A stretch of DNA of 17,552 bases from Alistipes sp. (GTDB lineage: Bacteria > Bacteroidota > Bacteroidia > Bacteroidales > Rikenellaceae), in NCBI GenBank assembly GCA_017391185.1, contig JAFOZN010000044.1, positions 1 through 17,552 on the forward strand, given 5' to 3'. Numbering within the stretch: position 1 is the first letter of the stretch; the number at the start of each line of letters is the position of its first letter. Under the pieces are notes generated by a model that did no database searches, had not been told where the DNA came from, and worked only from the letters and a program-made list of their open reading frames with translations. Positions 1 to 8,189 of this stretch are shown here, one piece after another. The translations under genes were made by a program, and so were the position numbers.

Positions 1-1737
1 ATCCACGACAAGGATTACTATCCTACCAAGTCGCTCACATGTATCCAGCATCCGTTGGATAAGATCTTAGAGCATGGTTTTCAGGCTGGTCATGGTGAGA
101 GTCGTCCTACAAAGCGTATCGAGACAGCTTCGATTATGGCTTGTATCTCGATGGAGACTGTGCAGAACGAGATGCACGGTGGACAGGCTATCCCTGCGTT
201 TGACTTCTATCTGGCACCATACGTGCGCCGTAGCTATATAGAGGAGGTTAAGACCATCGAGAAGTTGACAGGTATCGATCTTAAGCACCTCTATGATGCG
301 CCGATTGAGGATTATATAGCACGTGATTTGGACTTCTTGCAGGGTGATGAGCGATTTAAGCAGCACGCTATCAATCGCACTATCAACCGTGTGCATCAGT
401 CTATGGAGGCCTTTATCCACAACATGAATACAATCCACTCTCGTGGCGGTAATCAGGTGGTATTCTCTTCTATCAACTACGGTACTGATACCTCAGCCGA
501 AGGTCGTTGTATTATCCGCGAGTTGTTGCAGTCAACCTACGAGGGTGTGGGCGGTGGTGCTACGGCAATATTCCCTATCCAGATTTGGAAAAAGAAGCGT
601 GGCGTGAGCTATCTGCCAGAGGATAGGAACTATGACCTCTACCAGCAGGCTTGTAAGGTGGCGGCACGCCGTTTCTTCCCTAATTTTGTGAATCTCGATG
701 CTTCGTTCAATCAGCATGAGAAGTGGAGAGAGGATGATCCTAAGCGTTATCAGTATGAGGTTGCGACAATGGGTTGCCGTACACGAGTCTTTGAGAATCG
801 TTTTGGCGAGAAGACCTCTATCGCACGAGGTAACCTTTCGTTCTCTACGATCAATATTGTGCGTCTTGCTATCGAGTGTATGTCTATCGAGGATAAGAGT
901 CGCCGTATAGAGAGTTTCTTCGCTAAGTTGGATGAGTTGTTGGAGATTACCGCTAAGCAGCTTTGTAATCGATACGAATTCCAGAAGACAGCTCTTGCCA
1001 AGCAGTTCCCACTTCTGATGTCATCGTTGTGGATGGGATGCGAGAATCTTAAGCCAAACGATACGGTAGGTCGTGTAATTAATCAGGGTACACTTGGTAT
1101 CGGCTTTATCGGCCTTGCTGAGGCTTTGATAGCTTTGGTGGGCAAGCATCACGGTGAGTCGGAGGAGGCACAGGCTTTGGGTTTACGTATTGTGACATAT
1201 ATGCGCGACAGAGCCAACGAGTTCTCGGAGCGTTATCAGCATAACTTCTCAGTCTTGGCAACCCCAGCCGAGGGCTTGTCAGGTCGTTTTACACGCATCG
1301 ATCGCAAGAAGTTTGGTGAGATTGCAGGTGTGACTGATAAGATCTATTACACCAACTCAAATCATGTACCTGTGTATTATAAGTGTTCTCCAAAGCACAA
1401 GGCTCAGATCGAGGCTCCATATCACGATCTGACTCGTGGTGGTCATATCTTCTATATCGAGATTGACGGTGATGCTACGCACAACCCTCAGGCGATTATG
1501 GATATTGTCGATTTGATGGATAAGCACGATATCGGCTACTGCTCGGTGAATCATAATCGTAACCGTTGTATGCATTGCGGTTATGAGGATGCTCAGCAGG
1601 AGTTGACCGTATGCCCTAAGTGTGGTAGTGATAATATCGACAAGTTGCAGCGCATTACAGGCTATCTTGTAGGTACTACCGAGCGTTGGAATAAGGCTAA
1701 ATTGGCAGAGTTAAATGATAGAATCATCCATAAATAG
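1..1737 (+). CDS. nrdD: Anaerobic ribonucleoside-triphosphate reductase, 3' part (5' end outside window)
   Basis: This is the large subunit of class III ribonucleotide reductase, which reduces ribonucleoside triphosphates to dNTPs under anoxia using a glycyl radical. The reading frame is open from base 1, and the residues before the first possible start (HDKDYYPTK...) look like NrdD sequence, so the gene is cut by the window and the TTG at 55 is not the start. About 578 codons are present; the N-terminal portion, where an ATP-cone would lie, is missing. Near the C-terminus are two CxxC pairs (codons at 1567/1576 and 1612/1621) that form the zinc site. They are followed by the glycyl-radical motif RITGY, whose Gly codon is at 1660-1662. 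The downstream overlapping gene is the matching activase, which confirms the class. The family call is secure. Confidence 0.97.
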   Translation: MHDKDYYPTKSLTCIQHPLDKILEHGFQAGHGESRPTKRIETASIMACISMETVQNEMHGGQAIPAFDFYLAPYVRRSYIEEVKTIEKLTGIDLKHLYDAPIEDYIARDLDFLQGDERFKQHAINRTINRVHQSMEAFIHNMNTIHSRGGNQVVFSSINYGTDTSAEGRCIIRELLQSTYEGVGGGATAIFPIQIWKKKRGVSYLPEDRNYDLYQQACKVAARRFFPNFVNLDASFNQHEKWREDDPKRYQYEVATMGCRTRVFENRFGEKTSIARGNLSFSTINIVRLAIECMSIEDKSRRIESFFAKLDELLEITAKQLCNRYEFQKTALAKQFPLLMSSLWMGCENLKPNDTVGRVINQGTLGIGFIGLAEALIALVGKHHGESEEAQALGLRIVTYMRDRANEFSERYQHNFSVLATPAEGLSGRFTRIDRKKFGEIAGVTDKIYYTNSNHVPVYYKCSPKHKAQIEAPYHDLTRGGHIFYIEIDGDATHNPQAIMDIVDLMDKHDIGYCSVNHNRNRCMHCGYEDAQQELTVCPKCGSDNIDKLQRITGYLVGTTERWNKAKLAELNDRIIHK

Positions 1738-2224
1738 CATACGCATACTTGATATCAAGTATGGCACTTCGGTTGATGGTATAGGACTTCGCACCTCGCT
1801 CTACTCAGCGGGGTGCGAAAACCGTTGTGTAGGGTGTCATAACCCTCAATCGTGGGATGAGAATGGTGGAGAGGCTATAGCGGTAGAGGAGTTGTTTGAC
1901 CGCATAGTTGATGCCGATATGAATGTCACATTTACCGGTGGAGACCCGATGTTTCATCCTGAGGGTTTCATCCTTTTGGCGCAAATGATCAAGCAACATA
2001 CCGATAAGACCATCTGGTGTTATACGGGCTATCGCTTTGAGGATCTTTTGGCGCACCCTTTGCGTAGAAAGTTAGTCGAGTTGTGTGATGTTGTGGTCGA
2101 TGGCCGATATGTTGAGTCAGAGCGAGATCTATCACTACGCTTTAGAGGTAGTCGCAACCAACGTGTCATAGATGTAGCAGCATCGCTAAAGGCTGATTCT
2201 GTGGTGACTCTGTTTGAGGATTAG
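1715..2224 (+). CDS. nrdG: Anaerobic ribonucleotide reductase activating protein (radical SAM)
   Basis: NrdG is a radical-SAM activase that uses a 4Fe-4S cluster and S-adenosylmethionine to generate the glycyl radical on NrdD. The 169-residue length is normal for the family. The cluster-binding CxxxCxxC motif is Cys34-Cys38-Cys41 (in AGCENRCVGCHNP), and the GGDP motif that contacts SAM lies at about residues 75-78. The ATG at 1715 lies inside the end of nrdD, giving a 23-nt overlap in another frame and suggesting translational coupling. No better start lies between the nrdD stop and the Cys motif. No promoter is visible between the two genes, so they should form one transcript. A convergent SRP RNA gene follows within about 50 nt. 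The call is secure. Confidence 0.96.
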   Translation: MIESSINSIRILDIKYGTSVDGIGLRTSLYSAGCENRCVGCHNPQSWDENGGEAIAVEELFDRIVDADMNVTFTGGDPMFHPEGFILLAQMIKQHTDKTIWCYTGYRFEDLLAHPLRRKLVELCDVVVDGRYVESERDLSLRFRGSRNQRVIDVAASLKADSVVTLFED

Positions 2225-2275
2225 TATCTAAGGGAAGTCGGGGAGTCGGTCGTGTGTACGAGAGTAAGTAGAAAT

Positions 2276-2377
2276 AAAAAAGGGTAAGCTACTTATATCG
2301 CACCGCTACAACCTCATACCCTTGCTTGCTTCCACACCTGGGGGATTCTGAAGGAGCTGGTCGTATAAGACTTACCC
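2276..2377 (-). ncRNA. ffs: Signal recognition particle RNA (small bacterial SRP / 4.5S type)
   Basis: On the minus strand, a roughly 96-nt RNA starts at about 2377 with GGGUAAG and ends with the complementary CUUACCC at 2282. A second pairing, CUUAUA with UAUAAG, lies just inside the first. The apical part carries the conserved SRP helix-8 signature: CAGG, UGU, a GGAA tetraloop (bases 2333-2330), GCA, then AGCA, flanked by CCC/GGG. This is the binding site for the Ffh M domain. A run of U follows the closing stem (2281-2276) and acts as the terminator. A canonical Bacteroidetes promoter sits directly upstream (2383-2413). The RNA would pair with Ffh encoded at 9858-11186 to target membrane and secreted proteins. 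I recognised it by motif and fold only and ran no covariance model. Confidence 0.9.
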
Positions 2378-2382
2378 GAGTG

Positions 2383-2413
2383 CAAAGGTAGAAAAATTTT
2401 CATTAAGGACAAA
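2383..2413 (-). promoter_or_regulatory. Promoter of the SRP RNA
   Basis: On the minus strand, TTTG (2413-2410) is followed after 19 nt by TACCTTTG (2390-2383). This fits the Bacteroidetes primary sigma-factor consensus TTTG-N19-21-TAnnTTTG. Transcription would start at about 2377, which is the first G of the closing stem of the SRP RNA. Confidence 0.85.
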
Positions 2414-2493
2414 TCCGTAGGGCGAAAAATTAAAATATTTTTAAAACTAAGTCTAATTTTTCACACCTTACATCTGTTTTTATCCTCCATGAG

Positions 2494-2524
2494 TTGTCAA
2501 TTTGGCGCATAAATAGTATATTTG
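2494..2524 (+). promoter_or_regulatory. Promoter of mltG
   Basis: TTG (2494-2496) is followed after 20 nt by TATATTTG (2517-2524), a Bacteroidetes-type -33/-7 pair. The ATG of mltG lies 22 nt downstream, leaving a short leader. The AT-rich stretch 2395-2490 between this promoter and the SRP promoter holds nothing else that I recognise. Confidence 0.7.
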
Positions 2525-2545
2525 CTATAAATAGTTTTATTTGAG

Positions 2546-3556
2546 ATGAAAAAAATACTTCTTCCCATAATTCTCCTTTTGCTTGTGGCTATAGGTGCAG
2601 GCATTTGGCTATACGATGCATTTTATGGTAATTGCGTCAAGGAGCGTCATAGCTTGTTTGTCTATGCAAGTTATCCCTATGAGCAAGTGGCTGATTCGGT
2701 GGATCAGTATATTGGTAAAAAGTGGGCGTATGACCTCTATGCCAAGCGTCTGGGGTTGAAGGAGTCACTCAAGGCTGGTCATTACGTTTTGGAGAAGGGT
2801 ATGAGTGTTATCGAGGTGGTGCGTATGTTGAAGCTGGGTTTGCAAACTCCAGTAAATGTTACGATGAACAACGTCAAGACACCTGCCTATCTTGCAGGGA
2901 AGCTTTCGCATCAATTGCATGCCGATTCTGTGGAGTTAGTGAAGGTGCTTACAGATAAGGATCTTGCTCAAAAGTTGGGATTCTCTTCGCCACTGACAAT
3001 GTTCTCTATCTTTATACCCAATACCTATGAATTCTACTGGACTGTGACACCTGAAGATTTTGTAGATCGCATGTATAAGGAGTATAAGCGTTTCTGGACA
3101 GGTGAGCGCGATAAGAAGCGTGAGCGTTCGGGACTGAATAGGGTAGAGGTTTCGACTTTGGCCTCTATCGTATATGAGGAGACTCGTAAGGTGGATGAGA
3201 TGCCACGCGTGGCGGGAGTCTATGTCAATCGCCTAAAGCAGGGTATCCCTCTGCAGGCGGATCCTACCATCAAATATGCTATGCAGGATTTCGGTCTAAG
3301 ACGTATCTTGTATCGCCATCTCAAATATGAGTCGCCATATAATACCTATCTGCATCGAGGCCTGCCGCCATCGCCTATCTGTATGCCGAGCATCGAGGCT
3401 ATTGATGCGGTATTGAATTTCGAGAAGCATGACTATATCTTCTTCTGCGCACGACCTACATTTGATGGATATCACAATTTTGCTCGCACACTCAAGGAGC
3501 ATAATGCCAATGCCAGAGCATATCAGGCGGAGCTGAATAAACGTAAAATCAAGTAG
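2546..3556 (+). CDS. mltG: Endolytic murein transglycosylase MltG (YceG-like)
   Basis: MltG cleaves nascent peptidoglycan strands endolytically and sets glycan chain length. The 336-residue length matches the family. Residues about 4-23 form one membrane anchor, so the catalytic domain faces the periplasm. The YceG signature is present: LASIVYEETRK at 205-215, QADPTIKYA at 237-245, and the YESPYNTY...GLPPSPI segment at 261-278. By alignment with the SIVEKET motif of E. coli MltG, Glu212 is the likely catalytic acid; the first Glu of that motif is Tyr210 here. The gene has its own promoter, and a glycosyltransferase follows after 2 nt, so the two are probably cotranscribed. The call is secure; the choice of catalytic residue is from remembered homology. 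Confidence 0.95.
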   Translation: MKKILLPIILLLLVAIGAGIWLYDAFYGNCVKERHSLFVYASYPYEQVADSVDQYIGKKWAYDLYAKRLGLKESLKAGHYVLEKGMSVIEVVRMLKLGLQTPVNVTMNNVKTPAYLAGKLSHQLHADSVELVKVLTDKDLAQKLGFSSPLTMFSIFIPNTYEFYWTVTPEDFVDRMYKEYKRFWTGERDKKRERSGLNRVEVSTLASIVYEETRKVDEMPRVAGVYVNRLKQGIPLQADPTIKYAMQDFGLRRILYRHLKYESPYNTYLHRGLPPSPICMPSIEAIDAVLNFEKHDYIFFCARPTFDGYHNFARTLKEHNANARAYQAELNKRKIK

Positions 3557-3558
3557 CT

Positions 3559-4689
3559 ATGAAGATCATCCTTCTCGGCCCTGCACATCCCTATCGTGGA
3601 GGTCTGGCTTCCATAATGCAGACTATGGCTCGTGAGTATCAGAGCCGAGGGCATGAGGTGAAGCTCTATACCTTTACGGTGCAGTATCCTGAATTGTTAT
3701 TTCCGGGTAAGAGCCAATTTGTAGATACTCCCGCGCCAGAGGATTTGCATATAGAGCGAGTGATGAATACCGTCAATCCGATAAATTGGGTGCGCTTGGG
3801 TTTGCGCCTTAAGCGTGAGAAGCCCGATATGATAGTGATGAAGTATTGGACTCCATTTATGGCTCCATGCTTCGGTACGGTGGCTCGCATAGCGCGCACG
3901 AATAGCCTAACGAAGGTCGTATGTCAGGTGGATAATGTTGAGCCTCATGAACACCATATAATAGATAAGCCTTGTAACCACTACTATTTGGGTGCTGTCG
4001 ATGGTTTTGTCTATATGTCGGAGCAGGTGCATGGCGAATTGAGAGAGTACTCCTCTGCGCCGCAAATTTTCTCTCCGCATCCGATGTTTGAGAATTTTGG
4101 TCAAAGGGTGGATAGGTTAGAGGCATGTCGGGCTTTGGGTTTGGATTCCGATGTCGATTATACGCTCTTTTTCGGCCTTGTGAGAGATTATAAGGGGCTT
4201 GATATGTTGCTCAAAGCATGGGCGCAGTGGCGACCAGAAGGACGTAAGTTGCTTGTTGCGGGAGAGTTTTATACTGCCAAAGAACCATATTTGGAGCTAA
4301 TCAAGGAGTTAGGGTTGCAGAATGAAGTAGTGCTGCACGATTGGTTTGTAGCAGATGACGATGTGCGTTATTACTTCTCGGTGGCCGATGGACTTGTCTT
4401 GCCATATCGAACGGCTACGCAGAGTGGAGTGACACAGATAGCCTATAACTTCTCTGTGCCGATGTTGGTGACTCGTGTGGGTGGTTTGCCTGAGATTGTC
4501 CCAGATGGTCGGGTAGGTGTGGTTTGCGAGCCTGCGGTGGAGTCTATTGCAGAGTCTTTGGCGAGATTCTATGCTCAAGGGGCGTTGCAACACTATGCTG
4601 AGAATTTCCCTGAGGAGCGCAAGCGATTCTCATGGGGAGCAATGTGTGATAAATTAGAGGAGGTATATAATAAATCAAAAGAGATTTAA
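3559..4689 (+). CDS. Glycosyltransferase, GT4-like (GT-B fold)
   Basis: The 376-residue protein has a GT-B architecture: an N-terminal acceptor domain opening with GPAHPYRGGLASIM (residues 6-19), and a C-terminal nucleotide-sugar domain. The latter has the pattern TQSGVTQIAY followed by VGGLPEIV, which is common in GT4 enzymes acting on glycans or lipid-linked sugars. The usual EX7E pair is not obvious, because the TQSGVTQ pattern replaces its first Glu. No signal peptide is seen, so it is probably a cytoplasmic or inner-face enzyme. It starts 2 nt after mltG and is likely cotranscribed, which suggests an envelope glycan role. The sugar donor and acceptor cannot be told from sequence. Its stop codon lies inside the left arm of a strong terminator hairpin. 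Confidence 0.85.
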   Translation: MKIILLGPAHPYRGGLASIMQTMAREYQSRGHEVKLYTFTVQYPELLFPGKSQFVDTPAPEDLHIERVMNTVNPINWVRLGLRLKREKPDMIVMKYWTPFMAPCFGTVARIARTNSLTKVVCQVDNVEPHEHHIIDKPCNHYYLGAVDGFVYMSEQVHGELREYSSAPQIFSPHPMFENFGQRVDRLEACRALGLDSDVDYTLFFGLVRDYKGLDMLLKAWAQWRPEGRKLLVAGEFYTAKEPYLELIKELGLQNEVVLHDWFVADDDVRYYFSVADGLVLPYRTATQSGVTQIAYNFSVPMLVTRVGGLPEIVPDGRVGVVCEPAVESIAESLARFYAQGALQHYAENFPEERKRFSWGAMCDKLEEVYNKSKEI

Positions 4690-4717
4690 CCATCGGGTTA
4701 AATCTCTTTTGATTTAT
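4670..4717. terminator. Bidirectional terminator between the mltG-GT and era-TPR-MFS operons
   Basis: A 22-bp perfect inverted repeat (4670-4691 with 4696-4717) closes on an ATCG loop. Both ends are AT-rich, with A- and T-runs in the arms, so it can stop transcription from either side. It includes the last codons of the glycosyltransferase and lies 13 nt beyond the stop of the convergent MFS gene. Confidence 0.85.
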
Positions 4718-4729
4718 ATGCTTTAGCCT

Positions 4730-6094
4730 CTACTTCTTGATATTAGGCTCCTCAAGGTTGTAACCCTCTTTTTTGTCGATACGCTTAAGCATTGTAGCGA
4801 TTACGACTGATACCACACCAAACAAGGCGAAGATTGACATCGGGATTGTATAGTCATAAGTTGTACCCTCTGCAGTCTCTATGATCGAGTGATTCTGAAT
4901 CACAGAGCCGATCAATACTGGTACCATCGAAAGACCAATGTTCTGGATGTAGAAGATAATGGCGTAGGCCGATCCCAACTGCTTCATAGGGATAATCTTT
5001 GGTACAGATGGCCACATAGCCGATGGCACGAGTGAGAACGCGATACCGAGGATAACCATGATGATGATGGCAAACCACCATGCATTGAGGATTGGCAAGG
5101 CGAACAATACGTGTACTACAGTAAGCAATACCGAGCCGATAATCATGAGCGTAGCACCCTTACCCAAGCGGTCGTATAGCGAGCCGAATACTGGAGTGAG
5201 TAGGATTGTACCGAATGGCAACATCGCAGGAATCAAACCAGCCAACTCTGGATCTACATTATATTTATAGATCATCAACTTCGTTGCAAACTTCAGGAAT
5301 GGGAATACGCCCGAATAGAACAATACGCAGAGGATAGCGATAAGCCAGAAGCCTTTGTTGGTGAGGATATACTTCAAATCTCCGAATGAGAAGTTCTCCT
5401 CGCTCTGCTGCTCCTCAGCCGCAGCTACCGAAGCATCCAACTTGCGATCCATTACGCAATATACCAGGTATGAAAGGAATCCTACGCACAACAACCCTGC
5501 GCCCAACAATACAGGAGCCGATACCTCACCCATAGCATTTGCCATAGGCAGAGAGCAAGCCAAAGCGGCCGCAGTACCGATACGTGCAGTAGCTACCTGC
5601 AAACCCATAGCCAAAGCCATCTCATGACCTGTAAACCACTTGGCGATAACCTTTGTGACGGTGATACCTGTAATCTCGGCACCCATACCGAAGATGGCAA
5701 ATCCCAAAGCCGCCAAAGCCACCTGCATAGGGTAACCAAAGATCTGAGCTGAGCCGAAATCGTTATCCAGAGCATACCACTTGAGCAGAGTACCTGCAAA
5801 CATCAGGGCTGAGCTCATCACTCCAGTAAAGCGCACACCGCACTTATCCAAGATGATACCTCCGAAGAAGAGCATCAAAAGGAATACGTTGATGTATCCA
5901 TATGCGCCTGAGAAGAATCCGTACTCATCGCTTGTCCATCCAAGTCCGCCCTCGGCGGGAGTCTTGGTCAAAAGATCCTCCAGCGGAGCCATCACATCGG
6001 TGATGAAGTAACCGCACATCATCGTAAATGATACGATCACCAGAGCAGTCCAACGTGCTACCGCTGAGTCATTGAGTCTAAGTAATTTTGTCAT
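4730..6094 (-). CDS. Major facilitator superfamily transporter
   Basis: This is a 454-residue polytopic inner-membrane protein with about 12 hydrophobic segments in two halves, split by a hydrophilic loop at about residues 217-245. The MFS motif A occurs after TM2 (GGIILDKCGVRFTG, residues 78-91, with Asp83, Gly86 and Arg88). A degenerate copy lies in the second half (GSLYDRLGKG, 304-313). Both placements are typical for MFS_1 secondary transporters. The overall look recalls anion or organic-acid carriers, but nothing visible fixes the substrate. It lies 52 nt downstream of the TPR gene on the same strand with no TAnnTTTG box between, so it is probably the last gene of an era-TPR-MFS transcript. 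Its function relative to era is unknown. Confidence 0.85.
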   Translation of the reverse strand: MTKLLRLNDSAVARWTALVIVSFTMMCGYFITDVMAPLEDLLTKTPAEGGLGWTSDEYGFFSGAYGYINVFLLMLFFGGIILDKCGVRFTGVMSSALMFAGTLLKWYALDNDFGSAQIFGYPMQVALAALGFAIFGMGAEITGITVTKVIAKWFTGHEMALAMGLQVATARIGTAAALACSLPMANAMGEVSAPVLLGAGLLCVGFLSYLVYCVMDRKLDASVAAAEEQQSEENFSFGDLKYILTNKGFWLIAILCVLFYSGVFPFLKFATKLMIYKYNVDPELAGLIPAMLPFGTILLTPVFGSLYDRLGKGATLMIIGSVLLTVVHVLFALPILNAWWFAIIIMVILGIAFSLVPSAMWPSVPKIIPMKQLGSAYAIIFYIQNIGLSMVPVLIGSVIQNHSIIETAEGTTYDYTIPMSIFALFGVVSVVIATMLKRIDKKEGYNLEEPNIKK

Positions 6095-6146
6095 AATTTT
6101 ATTTTAGTTTGTGTTAGTCTTTGTCGTTTGAAGCGTAGGTTTGAGG

Positions 6147-8147
6147 CTAATCGTTGGTATAGTGTTTGAGAGCTTGATATGCCTCTTCGATACCTAATTC
6201 GCCCGCCTTCGAGAGGTCGAGGAATCCCTTGCGATTATCCTTCATATATATCTGTACCAAACCTCTGTTGTAATAGGCCTCGCCAAACGAAGGGTTGAGC
6301 TCGATGGCTTTGCTATAGTCATCATAAGCCTCAGGCAACTTGTTAGAGATGGCCTGTAGATTGGCTCTGTTATAATAGCTATATGCGAAGTCGGGATAGA
6401 GCTTGATAGCCTTGTTTATATCCTCTATCGCATCATCATAGTTGTATGTACGCGAGCCACTATTTCTTAGACGATTGACAGGGTCGGAATCGATGGTGAT
6501 TCGCTGGTATGAGTTGTCAATCGAAGAGATAAAGTCAATCATCTCGGCACGTGTCGTAGAGCGATTTATGTAGAGGAATGGATTTGACGGATTCTCCGAA
6601 ATGGCAAGCGATAGTGTATTTACAGCATTGGTATATTGCTTAATGAGGGTCTGTGAGATACCTCGCTGGAAGTACATAGTCCAATCCAACCTCTCGCTGC
6701 GCATACGCTCGGCCAGAGCCTTGTCCAACATCACGAGCGAGTCGGCAGAGATATTACTCTCCTTACAAGAGAGTATGACGAGTGGATTGCCAATTTTGGC
6801 GCGGAAGTCCACCTCTCGCTGAGAATGGTAGAGCGCATTGCGAGCCATGAGTGCCGAATCGGGTTGAGTCAGAGTATAGCGGAAGAGTGGAATGAGCTTG
6901 ATGTTGATGCTCTCCGAATTACCGTTATCTGCTACATTGTCAAAGTCGCTACCCGATAGCTTGGCATCGAACGAAAGCAACTTGTCGAACTTCTGAGTAG
7001 TGTCGGCGTAGATAGAATATGTCGAGTCGCTCAGGCGAGATTTATACTCGGCAATCTTCTTCTCGGCTATCTGACGGTCACTTTTTGCACCCTTTGGATC
7101 GCCACTCAAATATCGCAGGTAGCTGCGGTTAAGGTAGGCGTTGGCAAAGTCAGGGTAGAGTTTGATAGCTTTGGTGTAATCCTCTATGGCACTCTCCACC
7201 TCGCCAATCTGCGAGAGCAACATAGCACGATTGTAATATACCAATACATTCTTAGGCGAATACTTAGCTACATGGTTGTAATCATCCAACGCACGATTGT
7301 AGTCACCGATCTGCGAACGCACGATGGCTCGGTTGAAGTATGTGAGCGAATTTGTCGAATCCAACTCGATAACTCTGTCAAAATCGCTCAGGGCCAACAT
7401 CGGGCGATTGGTGTCGGAATATACCAACGCGCGGTTGAAGAACGAGAGCAGATATGATGAGTCGTGCTTGATGGCGGTATCGAAATCGACCTCAGCCTCC
7501 TTGAATCGCTTCTGCTGCATATAGAGTACGCCTCGGCGGTTGTAGCCGTTGGGGTCTTCGCGGTTGGTGCGGATGGCAGTCTCAAACTCCTCGTACGCTT
7601 TAGTGGTATCCTTCAGATATAGATAACACATTCCGCGATTAAGATATGCATCCGAAACCTTCTTCTCGTGGCGGATAAACATATCCAAGTCCTTGATGGC
7701 CTCCTCAAATTGCTGATTCAATAGGCGAGTCACACCTCGGCTGTAATATGGGCCTGGTAGGTCGGGGCGCAACTCAATGGCTTCATGGAAATCCTTCAAA
7801 GCGTCATCGTAGTTACCCAGACGTGAACGTGTGATGGCACGGTAAGTATAGGCGTTGGTGAATACGGGATTCTTCTCGATGGCAATACTGAAGTCGGTGT
7901 CGGCTCCCAGCAGGTCATCCATATTGTATTTGGCAATACCGCGCAGAAAATAGGCCTCATAGGCATCTTGGTCGAAACGCAACAACACATTCAAGGTCTG
8001 TATGGCATCCTGATAGTTGTTGTTCATCATCGACTTGCGTCCCATGTGGAAAAAATACTCCTTGTTGTATTGTGTGCTTGCGCCCCATGCCAAGACAATC
8101 AATACAACGGTCAGTAGATATTTTGCCGCTTTTCTAATCATACGCAC
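6147..8147 (-). CDS. Tetratricopeptide-repeat protein with N-terminal signal or anchor
   Basis: The 666-residue product begins with basic residues and a hydrophobic stretch (about residues 6-23), so it is exported or membrane-anchored. About ten consecutive 34-residue TPR units fill residues about 33-370, with the typical pattern YxNRA...GxxxxAxxDxxxAIxLxP. After a spacer of about 110 residues without repeats, roughly five more units run to the C-terminus. TPR arrays bind protein partners and carry no catalytic site. The frame opens with GTG at 8147, but the ATG at 8141 (two codons in) is an equally good start; no clear ribosome-binding site decides between them. It lies 42 nt after era and 52 nt before the MFS gene. 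The partner is unknown. Confidence 0.85.
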   Translation of the reverse strand: MRMIRKAAKYLLTVVLIVLAWGASTQYNKEYFFHMGRKSMMNNNYQDAIQTLNVLLRFDQDAYEAYFLRGIAKYNMDDLLGADTDFSIAIEKNPVFTNAYTYRAITRSRLGNYDDALKDFHEAIELRPDLPGPYYSRGVTRLLNQQFEEAIKDLDMFIRHEKKVSDAYLNRGMCYLYLKDTTKAYEEFETAIRTNREDPNGYNRRGVLYMQQKRFKEAEVDFDTAIKHDSSYLLSFFNRALVYSDTNRPMLALSDFDRVIELDSTNSLTYFNRAIVRSQIGDYNRALDDYNHVAKYSPKNVLVYYNRAMLLSQIGEVESAIEDYTKAIKLYPDFANAYLNRSYLRYLSGDPKGAKSDRQIAEKKIAEYKSRLSDSTYSIYADTTQKFDKLLSFDAKLSGSDFDNVADNGNSESINIKLIPLFRYTLTQPDSALMARNALYHSQREVDFRAKIGNPLVILSCKESNISADSLVMLDKALAERMRSERLDWTMYFQRGISQTLIKQYTNAVNTLSLAISENPSNPFLYINRSTTRAEMIDFISSIDNSYQRITIDSDPVNRLRNSGSRTYNYDDAIEDINKAIKLYPDFAYSYYNRANLQAISNKLPEAYDDYSKAIELNPSFGEAYYNRGLVQIYMKDNRKGFLDLSKAGELGIEEAYQALKHYTND

Positions 8148-8189
8148 CCGAAAAACTTTCGCTCTAAATACAACGCTTGGTCTAAATTT

